Position numbers and translations under genes: made by a program
Assembly: GCF_030272615.1 (NCBI RefSeq)
Contig: NC_081407.1
Span: forward strand, 377,445,132 to 377,509,131
Direction of reading: 5' to 3'
Length of the DNA stretch: 64,000 nt
DNA from: Cryptomeria japonica
Lineage: Eukaryota; Streptophyta; Pinopsida; Cupressales; Cupressaceae
Part shown: positions 32,219 to 45,130 of the stretch, in pieces
Position numbering within the stretch: the first letter of the stretch is position 1
Layout of the letters: every line of letters begins with the position of its first letter
The notes under the pieces: generated by a model
Told to the model about the DNA's origin: nothing
Database searches by the model: none
Seen by the model: the letters and a program-made list of their open reading frames with translations, nothing else

Positions 32219-32457
32219 TTAATTAAACATTTTATATTTTTTTAATTTTAAGTTTCTACCAGAGGGGGTAGATCCCTTTGTTATTTCATATCATGCTTAG
32301 TACATCCATCAGCGAAGGGAAATTATCCCTTTAGCTAGAACATAACATTGACCCTGGGAAGGAGAAAATAGATCACCATAAAGGCTTACATGGTTACCAA
32401 AAGTAATAATATTGTAATTCTCCAAACCTTCAAAAACTAGCTTTAGTTCCTCCCCCA

Positions 32458-32697
32458 TTATTTTCTTTTTTTCCATGTAACCACGACATCGAAAACCCCT
32501 ACAATGAAACTGCTCTTTGGATTGGCCTTAATCTTGACCAACTCACAGATAACGATGTATCTAAAATCTGGCTTCACCAATTTGTTGGCATACCTAGCAG
32601 CTTCGAACCCTGTTGCCTGGATGATATTGCAGAAAAATATCTCTAAAAGGGCCCCATCGTGAATATGGCCACCAGAAGATGAATCAGACCCAATCAC
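32458..32697 (-). pseudogene. LINE-B 3' coding remnant, possible ORF3
   Basis: An 80-codon minus frame lies about 500 bases past the RNase H end. GGHIHDGALLEIFFCNIIQA faintly resembles GKVYMGDVSFTNFMELIVAT of ORF3 copy E, and the location is right for ORF3. Similarity is weak and I would not rely on it alone. Confidence 0.3.
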
Positions 32698-33189
32698 CTT
32701 TTCAATGGCTGAGAGGACATATAGTCTTCCTCAATAACAAATAACCTCTGAATTTGTTCTTCAGCACTTTCTTGCAAGCAATTACACTAGATCCTAAATA
32801 GCTTTATCCCCGCCATCTTAGTATGCTATATGCAAGATGCAGACATTGCATTTTGCAATGTAATTTATAGCCTCTTTGCCAAAAGAAGGTGATCAATAAA
32901 TTACACTAGCCATGTGATCACTCAGACCTTATCAGAAAACAAATATTAAAATGGATTTATTCAGATGACGCTCAAAGATATTCTCGACGTTACTAGAATT
33001 TAGATTTTGGTGCTTCTCTTTTTATTGTGTAGGTTATCTCTCCTACTCATAGTCTGATCTTGCCTCAGTCGTCTAATCATTGTCAGTCTTCCTATCTAGA
33101 CGGATCCTCCTTATCTATTTTATGACGATTACCCCACACCAACTTGTGAGAAATGTGTATTTTGTGTAGAGTCCTCTTGGAAGGCCTGA

Positions 33190-36100
33190 AGAAGCATCAC
33201 TGAAACTTACCTCGAATCAAACACCGCATCCTCAATTTTTCTATTAATACCTTCATTAGCTAAAAAATCTACCTCCCTGTTTTCTTTGCGGTAGATGTGA
33301 ACTATGAATAAATCTGTAAGGAGCGTTAAACCTCTCTTTGATCATCAAGAACCATCTTGTCAATTTCCTGTTTGACAATTGATTTTTTCTAACTGCATTT
33401 ACAATTAATTTTGAGTCCCCTTCTATATCCAAATGATTCATTTTTGCCTCTATACAAAGCCTTAATCCTCTCTCCAAAGCCATCATTCCAGCTTCATTAT
33501 TGGAAGCCATCCCAATATAGCCATTAGCAGCAACCACCAGACTACCATTCTAGTCTCAGATTAAGCATCCATACCTAGCCTCCTTGAGGTTGCCTCTAGC
33601 GGCCCCATCAAAATTAAGCTCAAACTGACCTACTTCTCGCATATTCCATCTCGCCAAAATTCTATTTTTATTCTTAGTTTTAATGGTCCATGTAGCATTA
33701 TCAAGTTGCGGCCAAATACCCTATAGTCTTGTGTCCCATGAGGAATAAGATGTGATCTTTTTAAATCTTAGTTTACCTCTCTTTGTTTCACAAATGGTTC
33801 CCTGTATCTAATTTAAAAGTGAGTCGATGGACATCTCCTATTCACTAAATACCCTGTGATTCCTTTCCTTCTAGATATCTTTCATGCAATCATGGTTGGT
33901 CCAGTCAACCATACATCACCCCATACAGAGGATACACTCCCAATCGACCATCCACACAAAAATTCATATACAGTGAATTATTTTGTGCAATAGACCAACC
34001 CAAACTATCCATCAACCAATCCCAGCATCGAGAAGCAAATTGGCACTGCAGGGGCGAATGATTGGTAGTTTCCTCATTTTCTTTATATAAGGGGCAAATA
34101 CTCGATCCTTCTATGCCAATAGTTTTTAATCTCCCTTATAAGGATTTTCCCATGTAGTGCCACCTATAAGTAATCTTTGACATGAGGAAGAACCACCTTA
34201 TGCCAACAAATCTTTGATGGACATTGAATGTCACACCCCTTTCATTGTAGAGTATATCCTAGGTTTACGTTGTACTCCCCATTCTTTGCAGTGCACCAAA
34301 TAAATTCATCATTATCTCTGAATAAGATCATTCTCCTATTTTTTTAGTAGATTCTCCATCTTGGAGGCATCCTCTTCACTAAGATCACACATGTCAAGAA
34401 ATTGTCATCCAAAGAAGGAGACACCATCCTCCAAGAATATTACATAATCTATCAGATATATGCCAAATCTATTCTCCATGCCCCCAATCCATTCTCTTTT
34501 TTCGATTGTCAATTCTCCTTTCCATGAATCCCTCCAAAAACAAAAATTTCCTCTTATTGCCAAATTTCTAGGTTAAGTGCTTTGTAATTATTTTCCTACT
34601 CTCCCATATGAACTTCCATACCTTTGAGCCTCCCATAGTATTTTCCATAGTGACTATTCTTTCCAGCACCTTTCAGTCTAGATATTTCCTCCTCATTATC
34701 CCACACCACAATTTATCAGGGCATCTATACAATTTCCATGCCAATTTGGCACCCAATGCTCTAGAAATTCATTTTTCGAAGACCAGCACCTCCATCCTCT
34801 TTTGTCATGCATATCATTTCCCAATTAATTAAGGGAATCCTTCTCTCCTCCTTAGTTCCTTCCCATAAGAATCGTGTCATGTATCCATCCAATACCGATA
34901 TAGATTTTCTTTTGAGTTCAAAACATGACATCACATAGATAGGCACCACAGATAAGACTACTTTGATCATTGTGTTTCCACCCGCTTGTGATAACCATCT
35001 AATTTTCCATGCCATGGTCTTGGCTTGGCACTTATTAATAGTTTCCCCCAATGCGTGGTCCTACCACATCCCAAGAACAACTGAGCGCCCAAATATTTTG
35101 CCAAAAATGTAGAAACTTTGAAGCCAAGAATCCCAATGATGCATTTCTATAGACATTTATTTGTATTTATGAAAAAGATTTCTAATTTTACCTTGTTCAT
35201 AGATTGCCCCGATGCCTCTAAATATTCTTCTAATGTAGCTTTATGACTTTGGCTTCTACAATAGTGGCCTCTCTAGACAACAGCGTATCATTAGCAAATT
35301 GAATGTATGTGTAATCAGGTTCAAATCATTTGAAATTGATATACCCCTCCAATCCCCCAACAACATCCTCTACCTAATACTTTTGATAAGTGCCTCCACC
35401 ATGAGCACAAAAAGGAATGGAGAAATCAAATTGCCTTGTCTGATTTCATTAGTTGCTTGGAAGAAACCATTCATGGATCCATTATCGAAACCAAATTTGT
35501 TTAGGACTTGCGATGGAAACTCCCAATTCACTCGATCATTTGCTTTAACTCACATCAAGCTTAATAACCATTCCTTTAGAATTTTTTCTCATATTTGATT
35601 GAATGGTTCATTTCTAAAGTTGTAATGATGCTATATGTTATTTCCCTCCTTGAAATAAAGTCATTTTATTCCTCTATAATCAACTTATTGATACAACATT
35701 ACAGTCTGTTAGCCATGGTCTTCAAAATAATTTTTTATAATGAATTGCATAATGATATCAGTCTATATTCCTCTATTCGCTCACAATAATTTTTCTTGGA
35801 TATTAGAAAAATGATTGTATTATTTAGTTCTCTGACAAATCTCTTGCTTTTCTAAAAGTCTTCAACCACTTCCTGTATATCTCCCCCCATGAACTACCAA
35901 CACATTTGAAACAATTTCACTATGAAGCCATCAGAATTGGGTTCCTTATTAGGTTGCATTTGAAATAATGTGTTTCACACTTCCTCTAGAGTGTATGGTG
36001 AAGTCAACATTTTATTATCCTCCTTACTCACAATATTGAGAATTATGCTTAAAAGATTATCCGTTTGATCTACATCGCTCTGGATGCTAGTGCCAAAAAA

Positions 36101-37322
36101 ATTATGAAAATAGTCCACCACAATCAATCCAATATCATCTACATCATAACACCAAGTCTCGTCCTCCCTCTCAACACCATCAATTTTGTTAAGAGTGTTT
36201 TTTTCCTTCACATATGTGTGATTTTTTTTTGTGTTCGCATCTCCTTCTGCAATCCAAATTTCTCTCGCCTTATATCTCTAGTAAATTTCTTCTTTTTCAA
36301 GCAGGTCTGCAAGCTTAGTTTTCAACTCCTTTTCTTTTATATATTCTACTTCAGTCATTCTAGTTTGGATATTTTTTTAATTTAAAATATTTAACTCTTC
36401 CTCTATATCAATTTTCTCTACAATTTTTTTTTTTGAAACTCTCCCTATTCCAAATTTTAACCTTTTCTTTAATATATTGCAATATTTTCACTAAGCGAAA
36501 GCTAGGTGTACCTTTAATAAAGTTTCATTCTCTCCATCAATATTCCAATTTGTCAATGAGAATATAATATTTCCACCATATTCTCTCAAACTTGAAATAG
36601 CCTCTCAGAGGTTTTTTCGCAATTGCCCATCTCCAACTGGATAGGAAAATGATCTGGAATTATGATTAGAAGGATCAATGAGGAAAATGTCATATTGCTA
36701 TATATCCATTCGCTTCCTAGAAGAAAGTGATGCAGTCTTTCTGATATATTGGTGAAGCCAATTCTTCTGTTGGTCCAAGTGTATAGACCATTCTTTGGAA
36801 TTACATCAAAAAGTCTATTCTCCTCTACAAATTGCTTGAAATCGCTCATTATTCTATTTATCTTGGTGATGCCACCACTCTTCTCCCTCAAATCAAGGAT
36901 GGCATTGAAATCTCCACCAAGTATTGGATTGACTATATCTTTCATCTTCTCCTTCAAAATTTCCCATATCCTCGCTTTGTCTTCCATTTTGGTGGACCCA
37001 TAAATGTTAAAAAGCGGGAACTTCATGCTTGTATTTCTACGCTTGACTTCACACATCATCCTATGGAGATCTTTCTCTAGCAAACGGATGTCAACTTTGA
37101 ATGGATTCCAAATTACACCCAATCCACCTGACAGTCCTAACACCTCTTAAAAAACACCCTCCCATTTCCAACAAAATTTCAAGAAATTATCTATATTGGC
37201 TTGTTAATCTTTATTTCCTGGATAAGTACAATTTCACTTGGATTCTTCTCCAGATAGTTCCTAAGTAAGTGTCTCTTTTTAGGGACTGATAGGCCCCTGA
37301 CATTCCATTTAATGATCCTCAT
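33190..37322 (-). pseudogene. LINE-B ORF2: endonuclease, reverse transcriptase, RNase H
   Basis: Starts MRIIKWNVRGLSVPKKRHLL at 37322, 55 bases after the ORF1 stop. Endonuclease motifs: LIQEIK, SGGLGVIWNP, ILGGDFNAI, LYTWTNRR and DHFPIQLE (37143-36586). The linker is at 36211-35975 (DYFHNFFG). RT: KLDV and DRVNWEFP near 35530, IRQGNLISPFLF near 35435, and the catalytic box near 35287-35298, which reads FAND instead of FADD. The thumb and zinc-ribbon region lies at 35051-34000 (KIRWLSQAGGNTMIKVVLS). RNase H at about 33660-33190 starts FELNFDGAARGN and keeps DIEGDSKLIVNAV. Stops and frameshifts occur throughout. Confidence 0.85.
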
Positions 37323-37377
37323 TGATCCCCAAGGGAGGCTTTCCATCCCTTGGTCATGTTCAGGAAATCAGCCACAC

Positions 37378-38589
37378 TTACAATTCCTTTCTCCTTTTCT
37401 TTATCTTCCTTTTTTTGCTTATTACTCCTCCTCTCTCTTCCCTTCTTCCTTCTAAGTAATATAAATTAGTCCATTGGCTAATACATCGGGGATATGTTAT
37501 ATCTAATTTATCTATTTCAAAAAAGTTCTCGTCTAAATCTGCCTCTTCCACTTCATTGTCTATGTTTTCCCCATCTGTATTTCTATATGTTTCAACAATT
37601 AGCGGACCATAATTTTGCCTCTGACTATCTTTAGCAGATGATGAAGTGTTGTGTTTTATACCACCCACTTTCTCTATCAAATTTGACTCCCCTTCACAAT
37701 GATTGTCATTTATTTTCTATGCGGCTGCATCTTTCTTGTGAACAATGTTTTTCTCCTTTGGCATCCATTTTTTTGTCATCTTAGCCTTCACTCTGTAGTC
37801 CTTTTGTACATGATTTCTTTTATTGGATCATGAACAAAAATTATTTTCTTCTGGTATCTTTATTTGCTACAACCAATTGCCTTGAACACATAACCAATTT
37901 TTTTTAGTATCGGTCTAACCTCCGTGATACAAATTCTTGCATAGATGTATAAATTATTGTCTACCAATTCTACATCTATCTCCATAAGAGTTCCCAATGA
38001 TCTTCCAATTTTTTCGAAGCATTCTTCTGACAAATATTTTGTTGGTAAATTATACATTCTAATCCATGTTGGTCTATGATATGGGTTTAAGTTTAGAGGA
38101 CCAAAATTTGGGTACCATGGTTTTATATATAGTGGATGATCATTCATAGACTAGAGTCCATTTTGCAAGATTTTCTCCTTTTCCTCCGTACTTCCAGAGA
38201 TGACAACAAAAAACCTTTTGGTAGAAATTTTATAATTGATGGCTTTTTTCCTAGTTTTCTTCCACCCATGCCCTAATTTTTTTCTGTTTGAAATTAGGCC
38301 CAATGATTTTGCGAATAATTTCCAATTCCTCAAATGATTTAGTTTCTACTTCAACTTCCTCTACTATATCAATTGTTTGATGTATACTATGCATCGAGGA
38401 TGAACGTGGAGATTAGGAGTCTTCCCGATTATCCTCTTCTTGGGATTCCCTTCTATTCTCAGGGCCATTTTGATCACCAATTCCTCCCTTTACCTTACTA
38501 AGTATATCTCCCTCCCTTCCATTATGTGCCTTACCAGATCTATCATCCCTAGGTTGTTTTAATGGTCTACTTGCAGAGTGTCCTTTCAT
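37378..38589 (-). pseudogene. LINE-B ORF1 (DUF4283 protein)
   Basis: Begins MKGHSASRPLKQPRDDRSGK at 38589 in a hydrophilic N-terminal tail. The DUF4283 core follows in another frame: STKRFFVVISGSTEEKEKIL, PLYIKPWYPNFGPLNLNPYH, PTWIRMYNLPTKYLSEECFE and IGRSLGTLMEIDVELV (38333-37860). A worn zinc-knuckle (FCS.SNKRNHVQKD) is near 37825. The C-terminal tail at 37680-37378 is acidic then Lys/Arg-rich. DUF4283 proteins are thought to bind the element RNA. At least two frameshifts and several stops. Confidence 0.75.
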
Positions 38590-38604
38590 CCTTCTTAATT
38601 AAAC

Positions 38605-39082
38605 TAATTAATTATAATAAATATAATTAATTTAGATTTAATTATAAATTATGATTTTAATATTAATTTGGTAATTGAAATATGAAATGTTAATAAAAAT
38701 ATTTTTATTTAATTTAATACTTATGAATATATAAAGGTTGATGAAGATTTGAATATAGTTTGTTTTGAATATTAGGAATTGTAGACCACATATCAATAAT
38801 TATTTTGGAATAACAATAATTTCTAGATTCTTTGTAGGGATGAGTTTGTCAATTTGAAACTAATCAACTACAAAATTATTTTGGGTTCATATATTATAAT
38901 GTGTGATCTATCTAGACTATTTTTCTTCACTTTGATTAATGTATTGCAATTTCATTTGTGCTTCACAATATCTATGGATTGGCACTATTTATAAATACCT
39001 TTGTAGAGATATTTATTTGTCACAATAGAATCCATTCTCCTAGGTCAATACTAAAAAATATGCACAAATTATAAGTAATAAC
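38605..39082. other. AT-rich spacer between two LINEs, no gene
   Basis: Starts with a run of AATTAATTATAATAAATATA. No conserved frame or element was seen. Confidence 0.5.
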
Positions 39083-39096
39083 AATCTTCAATAATG

Positions 39097-39510
39097 TGGG
39101 TCGGGTGGGTGGGGGGTGGCATCATTAGGGATATAAAGGGAATTATTGTGTTGGTCTATGTGGCAAATTTTGGAATCTAGACCCCAAGATTAGTTGAAGT
39201 GGTGGGGCCTTCTATGACATATCTCTTACTAACTACAAAGGATTGCAAAAGATCATCATTGAAGAGGACTCCAAAAATGTAATCATGATTCTTTATGGTG
39301 AAGCATCCCCAGATTGGCCTGTGAAAGAACTCATGGTTGAATTCTAGCACATTCTTTCAACAATTGGACAAGTTTGACTCACCTGCACCCTTAAGGAGGG
39401 GAATGAATCTGTTGATAGGTTGGCCAATCAAGGTCTGTACACTAGTTTTATTAAACTGTGGACTACCTTGCATGAGCTACCAAGTGATGTTCATGTTACA
39501 ATCTAGGATG
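39097..39510 (+). pseudogene. LINE-E RNase H domain
   Basis: Frames around 39120-39500 give YCVGLCGKFWNL, YKGLQKIIIEEDSKNVIMIL, then LSTIGQV and CTLKEGNESVDRLANQGLY. These match the RNase H C-terminal pattern (IEGDS, EGN..AD.LAN.G). Catalytic EGD reads EED and AD reads VD. Several stops and a frameshift. Confidence 0.65.
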
Positions 39511-39714
39511 ACATAAGCACAAATGTGGTGCAAAGATCTAAGGACTTCCATTTTAATTATGGCATTTTCCTTCATTTTTTATAATCATTACACGACAGGG
39601 AGATTGCCTTTTATATTTGTGAAAAGGGCTACCTTTTCATAAACCATTGTTTTTTGTCATTTTTCCTATTTTATCTTTGTCTTACCCTTTCCTTGTCATA
39701 CCATAGGGAGAGAT

Positions 39715-40920
39715 CTTATACAGACTAAGCTGGATAATTGTGACAATTTTAAAAAGGATGAAGTTATTTGGTTTGTGATTAAAAGGATAAATATTTTCAC
39801 CTTTGTTGAGGATATGAAAGGCTTTAATACCTCTCTCTTTGAACAATTATCTCACTTCTTCGATGAGGGAAAGGTCTACATGGGAGATGTGTCCTTCACC
39901 AACTTTATGGAACTCATAGTGGCTACTGTTGGGCTCTTAGTGGAGAGTGTGGCTTTCCCTAAAAAATCTCTCATTTGCAGATTGGATTTAATAGAAAGGA
40001 CCTCCCAAGAGAATAGGAGGTTGCGCTAATCCTAATGAAATACATCACCCCAGATGGAAAGTATGAAATATTGTACTACCAACTGTTTCTTATACTAAAT
40101 CATTTTAGACACGGTGTAAAATAAATTTTTCCTTCTAGATGTTTTCATCCCTGACTCAATCTGTTGTTATGATCAAGTCTAAGGAAGTGCTTCACCTTCA
40201 CTACGGGTTAATCCCCACGCTTTATAATTTCTAGTCGGTTATGTCCCCTTCCAACAACCCTAGTATAAACTTTATTGGCCCCTTTTCGAATTCTACCCTA
40301 GTCATGGAGTTGTCTAATAGCCTAGAGAATAATTGTAAAGGTGCCTCCAACTCTACTATAGTCACTCCCCTATCTAAAAAAATGGAAACCTAGGTCAATC
40401 TTTAGTGTATTGTTAAGATGAATAATATTGAAACCCAAACCCAATTGTAGAAATAGAATTGTCAAAGGACCGGTCATTGAGGAGGTTATCTCTGAGGACT
40501 CCTCTTCCTCCTAGACTATAGGCTCATAATGGACCCCTAATAATTATATCCCTAATGCTACTATGATAGCCCCTAACCCTTGTATGCCACTTATGGATTC
40601 ACGTCCTCCCTCCCCTATTTCGTCCCCTAGTGCTTGGGAGTTACTAGAGATAGTGGACAAATTTAATGAAATCTTTCATTGGTTCCTATCCCAACTCCAC
40701 ATTGCTAAGAGGAAAATTAATAGACTGGAGGCTTTGGCTGAGGTGGAGGCTAGGACTACTGACTAGTTGGTAGAGGACAAATATGATAGAGGTTGGATGG
40801 CAATGAAGAAGAAAGAAAAGAAATGGATAGGGATATCTTTGACATCTAGAGGACAACCAAAAAATTTTGAAAAGAAAATTGTAAGAAATTGTAGTGTATA
40901 ATAGGGAAATAGAGTCCAAA
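39715..40920 (+). pseudogene. LINE ORF3, copy E
   Basis: RDLIQTKLDNCDNFKKDEV (39710-39770) continues into an open 84-codon stretch with EDMKGFNTSLFEQLSHFFDE and GKVYMGDVSFTNFMELIVAT, up to VESVAFPKKS, matching copy D. Near 40105 is HFRHG, shared with copy C. Downstream are Ser/Pro-rich pieces and a C-terminal helical part (ELLEIVDKFNEIFHWFLSQ, KRKINRLEALAEVEARTTD). Multiple stops and frameshifts. The three copies differ strongly, so the family is old or fast-evolving. About 400 residues. Confidence 0.6.
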
Positions 40921-42002
40921 AATTTATCTTTTATATAGGTTATCTAGGAAGAGATTGAACAAAGACATGCTAAGAGGAAGAGGTCCATGGAGATTGTGGC
41001 TAGTACTACTTTGGAGCCAATTAGTACCATGTCATCAAGGTGAAAGTTGAATCCCATAATATTGCTCCTGGCAAGAGCATGGTAAAAGACTATCTTTTCT
41101 TGAAAAAGCTAAGAAGATCATACAAGACTGGCAAGCTATTAAACCCCTAGATTGTGGACCATTGGTTGGCATCTTCTATGGGTGGTGTTTTTTGGTGTTG
41201 TTTGTGTTTGGTCTTGGTTCTATTTGCATCTAGTTTTAGTTTATGTTATTCGATGGTTTTGGATTTTTGTTGTGTTTGTTGGTCCTAATGTTGGGTGTTC
41301 TCGCTCCTTGTGACAACCCTTTATTTTGATGTCTAACTACTATGTAAGGCCCTCTATCAGAATAATCTTCAGTAATGCATGCATATAAATTTGTGAAAAA
41401 CTAGATTCCCTTTAATGCACCAATCTGATTTTACACATGTCACTGATAGTTAAATAATGCTTGATGATTAGGACATGAATATAATGGATGTCTTTAAATA
41501 TAAAGACATGATGTCTCATTAATTTTTTTGTTTATTTATCTTTAGTTAATAAGGATAAAAGTGGGATATCAGTGCAAATTTAATTTAAGGCAAGACTACT
41601 TGGTGATAGCATTAATGAATTTGTGACTATGAACTAGTCATAAGATAGAAAAGGGGATAGATCACAAGGGATAACATGTATATAAAAATAAATGTGATTA
41701 TCTATTTTCATTAAACTAGTTAATAAGACAAATGTATAAGAGTATGTGAGAATTAGAATGAAAATAAATAATAGATGCATAAGAACATGTGAAACTAATT
41801 AGATGAATAATCAAAGACAAGAGATATAAATTTACACAAAATTATTTTGTTTATAAATAAATTTATGAGTCATGTTTGTCCTACTCCAAACAATTTAGAT
41901 TTATTGATGGAAAGAAAAATTATATTATGTGCAAAAGTAAAAAATCGGTTACAAACTTTGTTTACAAAAGTTTTTGAGTTTTGAAATTTCAATATATTGA
42001 AT

Positions 42003-42650
42003 TTAAGGCAATGAATTTGTGAACAAGATTAGGTTCCTTATCAACATGTTTCTTAGGATGAGGAGGAGAAGAAATGGAAGTGAGAAAAACATTGGAATCT
42101 CACTTTGTGATAATAAAATTATATTTGTGATGTATTTTGGGACCATATGTTTTCTCCAATTGTCTTTCCATATCACTTCTTTCACATATCCATTTTGCAA
42201 CTTTTGAGATATTGTTAGGAGGTCTCTTTGGTTTGTTAGCATCAATCATGTGTTGGTTTTGGGGCTGAGTAAGATGTTGAAGAAATCTAGGCCTCACATG
42301 ACTAGAAACATTATTAGTATTTACTTGATTAAGTTCTTTGTTCTCCAAGGACTCATCTTTAGGAGAGAGAATCAAGGAAAGTGCTAATGATTTCATCTTC
42401 TTGCTCCAAGGTATCTTTATCAGTAAGCTAAACTTTGGGAGAAGGATTAACTATATCTATCAATGCTTCATCTCTAGGAAGAATGCCATGCATAGAAGGT
42501 AAAGTGACATTAAGGAAGGTGTTTATGATATCATCCTCTTCCTCTAGCATATCCTTAAGGGAGAGGAGCATTTTAGGAGAAAGATCAACATCATTCATCA
42601 AAACTTCATCCTTAGGAGAGAGAGAGAGTTTTAAAATAAGTTCTAATAAT
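42003..42650 (-). pseudogene. Second copy of the TE3 internal ORF
   Basis: Minus frames give KDESLENKELNQVNTNNVSS, RPRFLQHLTQPQNQH, NNISKVAKWICERSDMERQL and EKTYGPKIHHKYNFIITK, then a stop and VFLTSISSPPHPKKHVDKE. The part right of 42396 repeats the SPK/TLEQED unit with frame changes. The C-terminal block is the best kept, and protein similarity to 17266-17880 exceeds what random frames would give. Confidence 0.5.
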
Positions 42651-42679
42651 CTCTTATTTCACTAAAGTATTATCATAGG

Positions 42680-45052
42680 TACATATAATATTTATAAAAC
42701 TAAACTATCAAACTACCATCTCAAGCATCCAATAAATAAGAGACGTAGTACATGAAAATCATCAAATGATAAAGAGGAAATCACAAGCTAAAACCACCCA
42801 AATCCTTAGTCAAAATCTAATGCATAAATCCTAAGGTGAGTACAAAGACTAAAATACCATATTCTATACACTTGTAATAACATTGTCATTGTTCATTTAT
42901 CAATTTGGACACTTTAATTTAACTCTAATATCTACATTCAAAATGTTTTATGATGTGTCATGTGTTTGTCAACAAGTGTAACTATTTCTTACAATTCTCT
43001 GTGTGTCATAGATGTTTACATTTTTTACATGGGAGGCCTAACTTCCAATGTAGAATGTTTGATCCATTTCTCTTAGATTAGTGATTTTGGAGTAGACTTA
43101 AGGTCAACAAAAAAACATCAAGATTAGTTTCAACATGATTTGGAACCAAAATGAACTTTCTAAAATCACCTAAAATTTATTTTTTTATGCTCTTAACATT
43201 AGAATGCAAGGTTGAGTCACATTTCTTAACAACATAAAATTGTATCTACAATCCATTCCATGATGAAAAACAAGTATAAATTAAAATAAGATTATATCAC
43301 TAAAACTAAAAATATTTAGGACTAATATATTCTATTGATTTTATCAACTTATACGTAAAATACATCAAAATTAAGTATCTTTAAAAAAATAAAAAATAAA
43401 ATTTTAAATTTTAAAAAAAGACCCACATTAAATTAATGGTAAAAATTAAGATATAATACTAAGATTCTCTAGTTAAACAGATGATACAATGCTAAGATTT
43501 TAGAATTAGATAACGACTGATCTTTCATCATCACAAAATTTGAAGAGTTAAAGTTATTGACAAATAATATTCATTTAAACACCCAAATAAATTGTGTGAT
43601 TGAAGACCTTATTAATTATTTGAATAATAATTAATAATAATTAATAATCAATAATAGTCCATTTTAAGTACCATATAATCCAGTGATAAAATGAAAGGTT
43701 AACATAAAATAAATATAATAGATTACTCTATTATAGATTCGAACTTGGCATATATCTTGGTAATTGACACTGTTACAGTGATTCGAATTCTAATGCCAGA
43801 TATGTAACTAATCATAAAAAATAAATAAATAAAGACTCCGTAAGTTGGAACATGACTGGTTATATTTGGATAGATAAGCTTGACATAATAGTAAAAACTC
43901 ACTAAGAATAAGGTGTCATCCACAGTCGGCCCTGGTGTTGTCCCACCTTGTCCTTTTTTGTATTTATCCTACTGAATTCCTGGATTCTTCTTCATATAAT
44001 ATATCATGTAATTAACATCTGCTGTTGTTCATATGTGGATCTCATTGTTTTGGTAGTTCAAGTAGAGTGATGCAAATGTTAACAGTTAGTTTGAATTTTA
44101 GTGTGAATGTTTATGAAAAGGTTGCATATTAAAATTATGTGTATTTATATAGTTTAAAGAAATATGGATGTATCTGATTATGTTTCTAAAAAAATTTGAA
44201 AATGAAGTATAAAGCATATATGTAATATTAAAAATAGAAACAACCACATTACAACAAAAATGTAATTTCATTTATGTAAATTACAAATCTAACAAACTAA
44301 AATTATTTTATAAAATTATAATATGTAAACAATTTATTACGGAAATCAAGTGAATATTTTGAGGAGGAAAAAATATATATTTAATTGAACTTTTAAAAAA
44401 ATTGTTAACTTTTTTTAAATGAGAATTTTAATTCATATGCTTATTACTAGGTTTTTTTAAGAATATTATCGTAGTTAATAATACAAGTTTAACCCTCTTC
44501 TTTAGATTGGTTGTATTGAGAGATGTTCTAACCAATAAAAGATATTTGCCCTTGAAAAATTGATGTAAGAGATTTTAGGTATTCTACACATTTGTATGCT
44601 CATGACATTAATCCCAAGATTTCATACTTTTTTGTTACAATTCAATATGTCTTGGTATTTGGAGACATCCATTTGAACATTAAATTCATTGTCATGGTAA
44701 TTAAAGACATCCACTTAAACATTAAAGTTATGATAAAACAATCATAAAATAATCATTGACATTGATAAGGATTACTTAAGAACATTTCAATTTAGAGCTT
44801 TTGAAAAAATCATACTTTATATTTAATTCACTTGTATGTTTTCCTACTTGTTTTTTTATGTTTGTCATGAGTGTAAAATTAATCTAATAAAAAAAATTCA
44901 CCAAAACAAACTTGACGGTATTAAAATAATATAAAAGCAAGACTTTAAAGACTTTAAAACACTATTATATTATAAGCTTGTCCCAAAGAAATTGGCATAA
45001 TTGATATGTTTATCTAATGATGGAGTCTATCCCATTAGTTTGTTTTGACAGT
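42680..45052. other. Duplicated AT-rich DNA, no gene seen
   Basis: Mostly matches 21455-22234 and 25691-27030. 44570-44810 also resembles 31430-31560. Short frames only. Confidence 0.5.
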
Positions 45053-45078
45053 TTACAATTCACTGTAATATCTAGCTC

Positions 45079-45086
45079 TATATAAG
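45079..45086 (+). promoter_or_regulatory. TATA box of the 45131 orphan gene
   Basis: TATATAAG in the context GCTCTATATAAGTAG, 52 bases before the ATG. The start of transcription would be near 45110, giving a short 5' UTR. This segment is deleted in the paralogous copy near 27178. Confidence 0.55.
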
Positions 45087-45130
45087 TAGAAGAACGTACC
45101 CATTTTATCATAAGTATTCAATTTCAAAGA

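Larger units (their letters stand above)
32229..38594 (-). mobile_element. Near full-length but inactive LINE (LINE-B)
   Basis: A 6.4-kb minus-strand element holding ORF1 (38589-37378), ORF2 (37322-about 33190) and 900 bases of 3' sequence. A 10-bp direct repeat ttaattaaac flanks it (32219-32228 and 38595-38604). The repeat is AT-rich and so only moderately convincing, but it falls exactly where coding sequence and an A-rich tail (AAAATTAAAAAAATATAAAAT on the minus strand) end. If correct, only five bases precede the ORF1 ATG, so the copy is slightly 5' truncated. Confidence 0.75.
39097..41363 (+). mobile_element. 5'-truncated LINE (LINE-E): RNase H end plus ORF3
   Basis: Flanked by a 14-bp duplication with one mismatch: aatcttcaataatg (39083-39096) and aatcttcagtaatg (41364-41377). 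Like LINE-D on the other strand, it starts in the Gly-rich N-terminal part of RNase H and ends in a 3' UTR with TTTTGGTGTTGTTTGTGTTTGG words and CCTTTATTTTGATGTCTAAC, which matches CCCTATTTTGATGTTAG of LINE-C. Confidence 0.8.

Noticed and set aside
36065..37080. Plus-strand ORFs over LINE-B
   Set aside because: Antisense of endonuclease and RT sequence.
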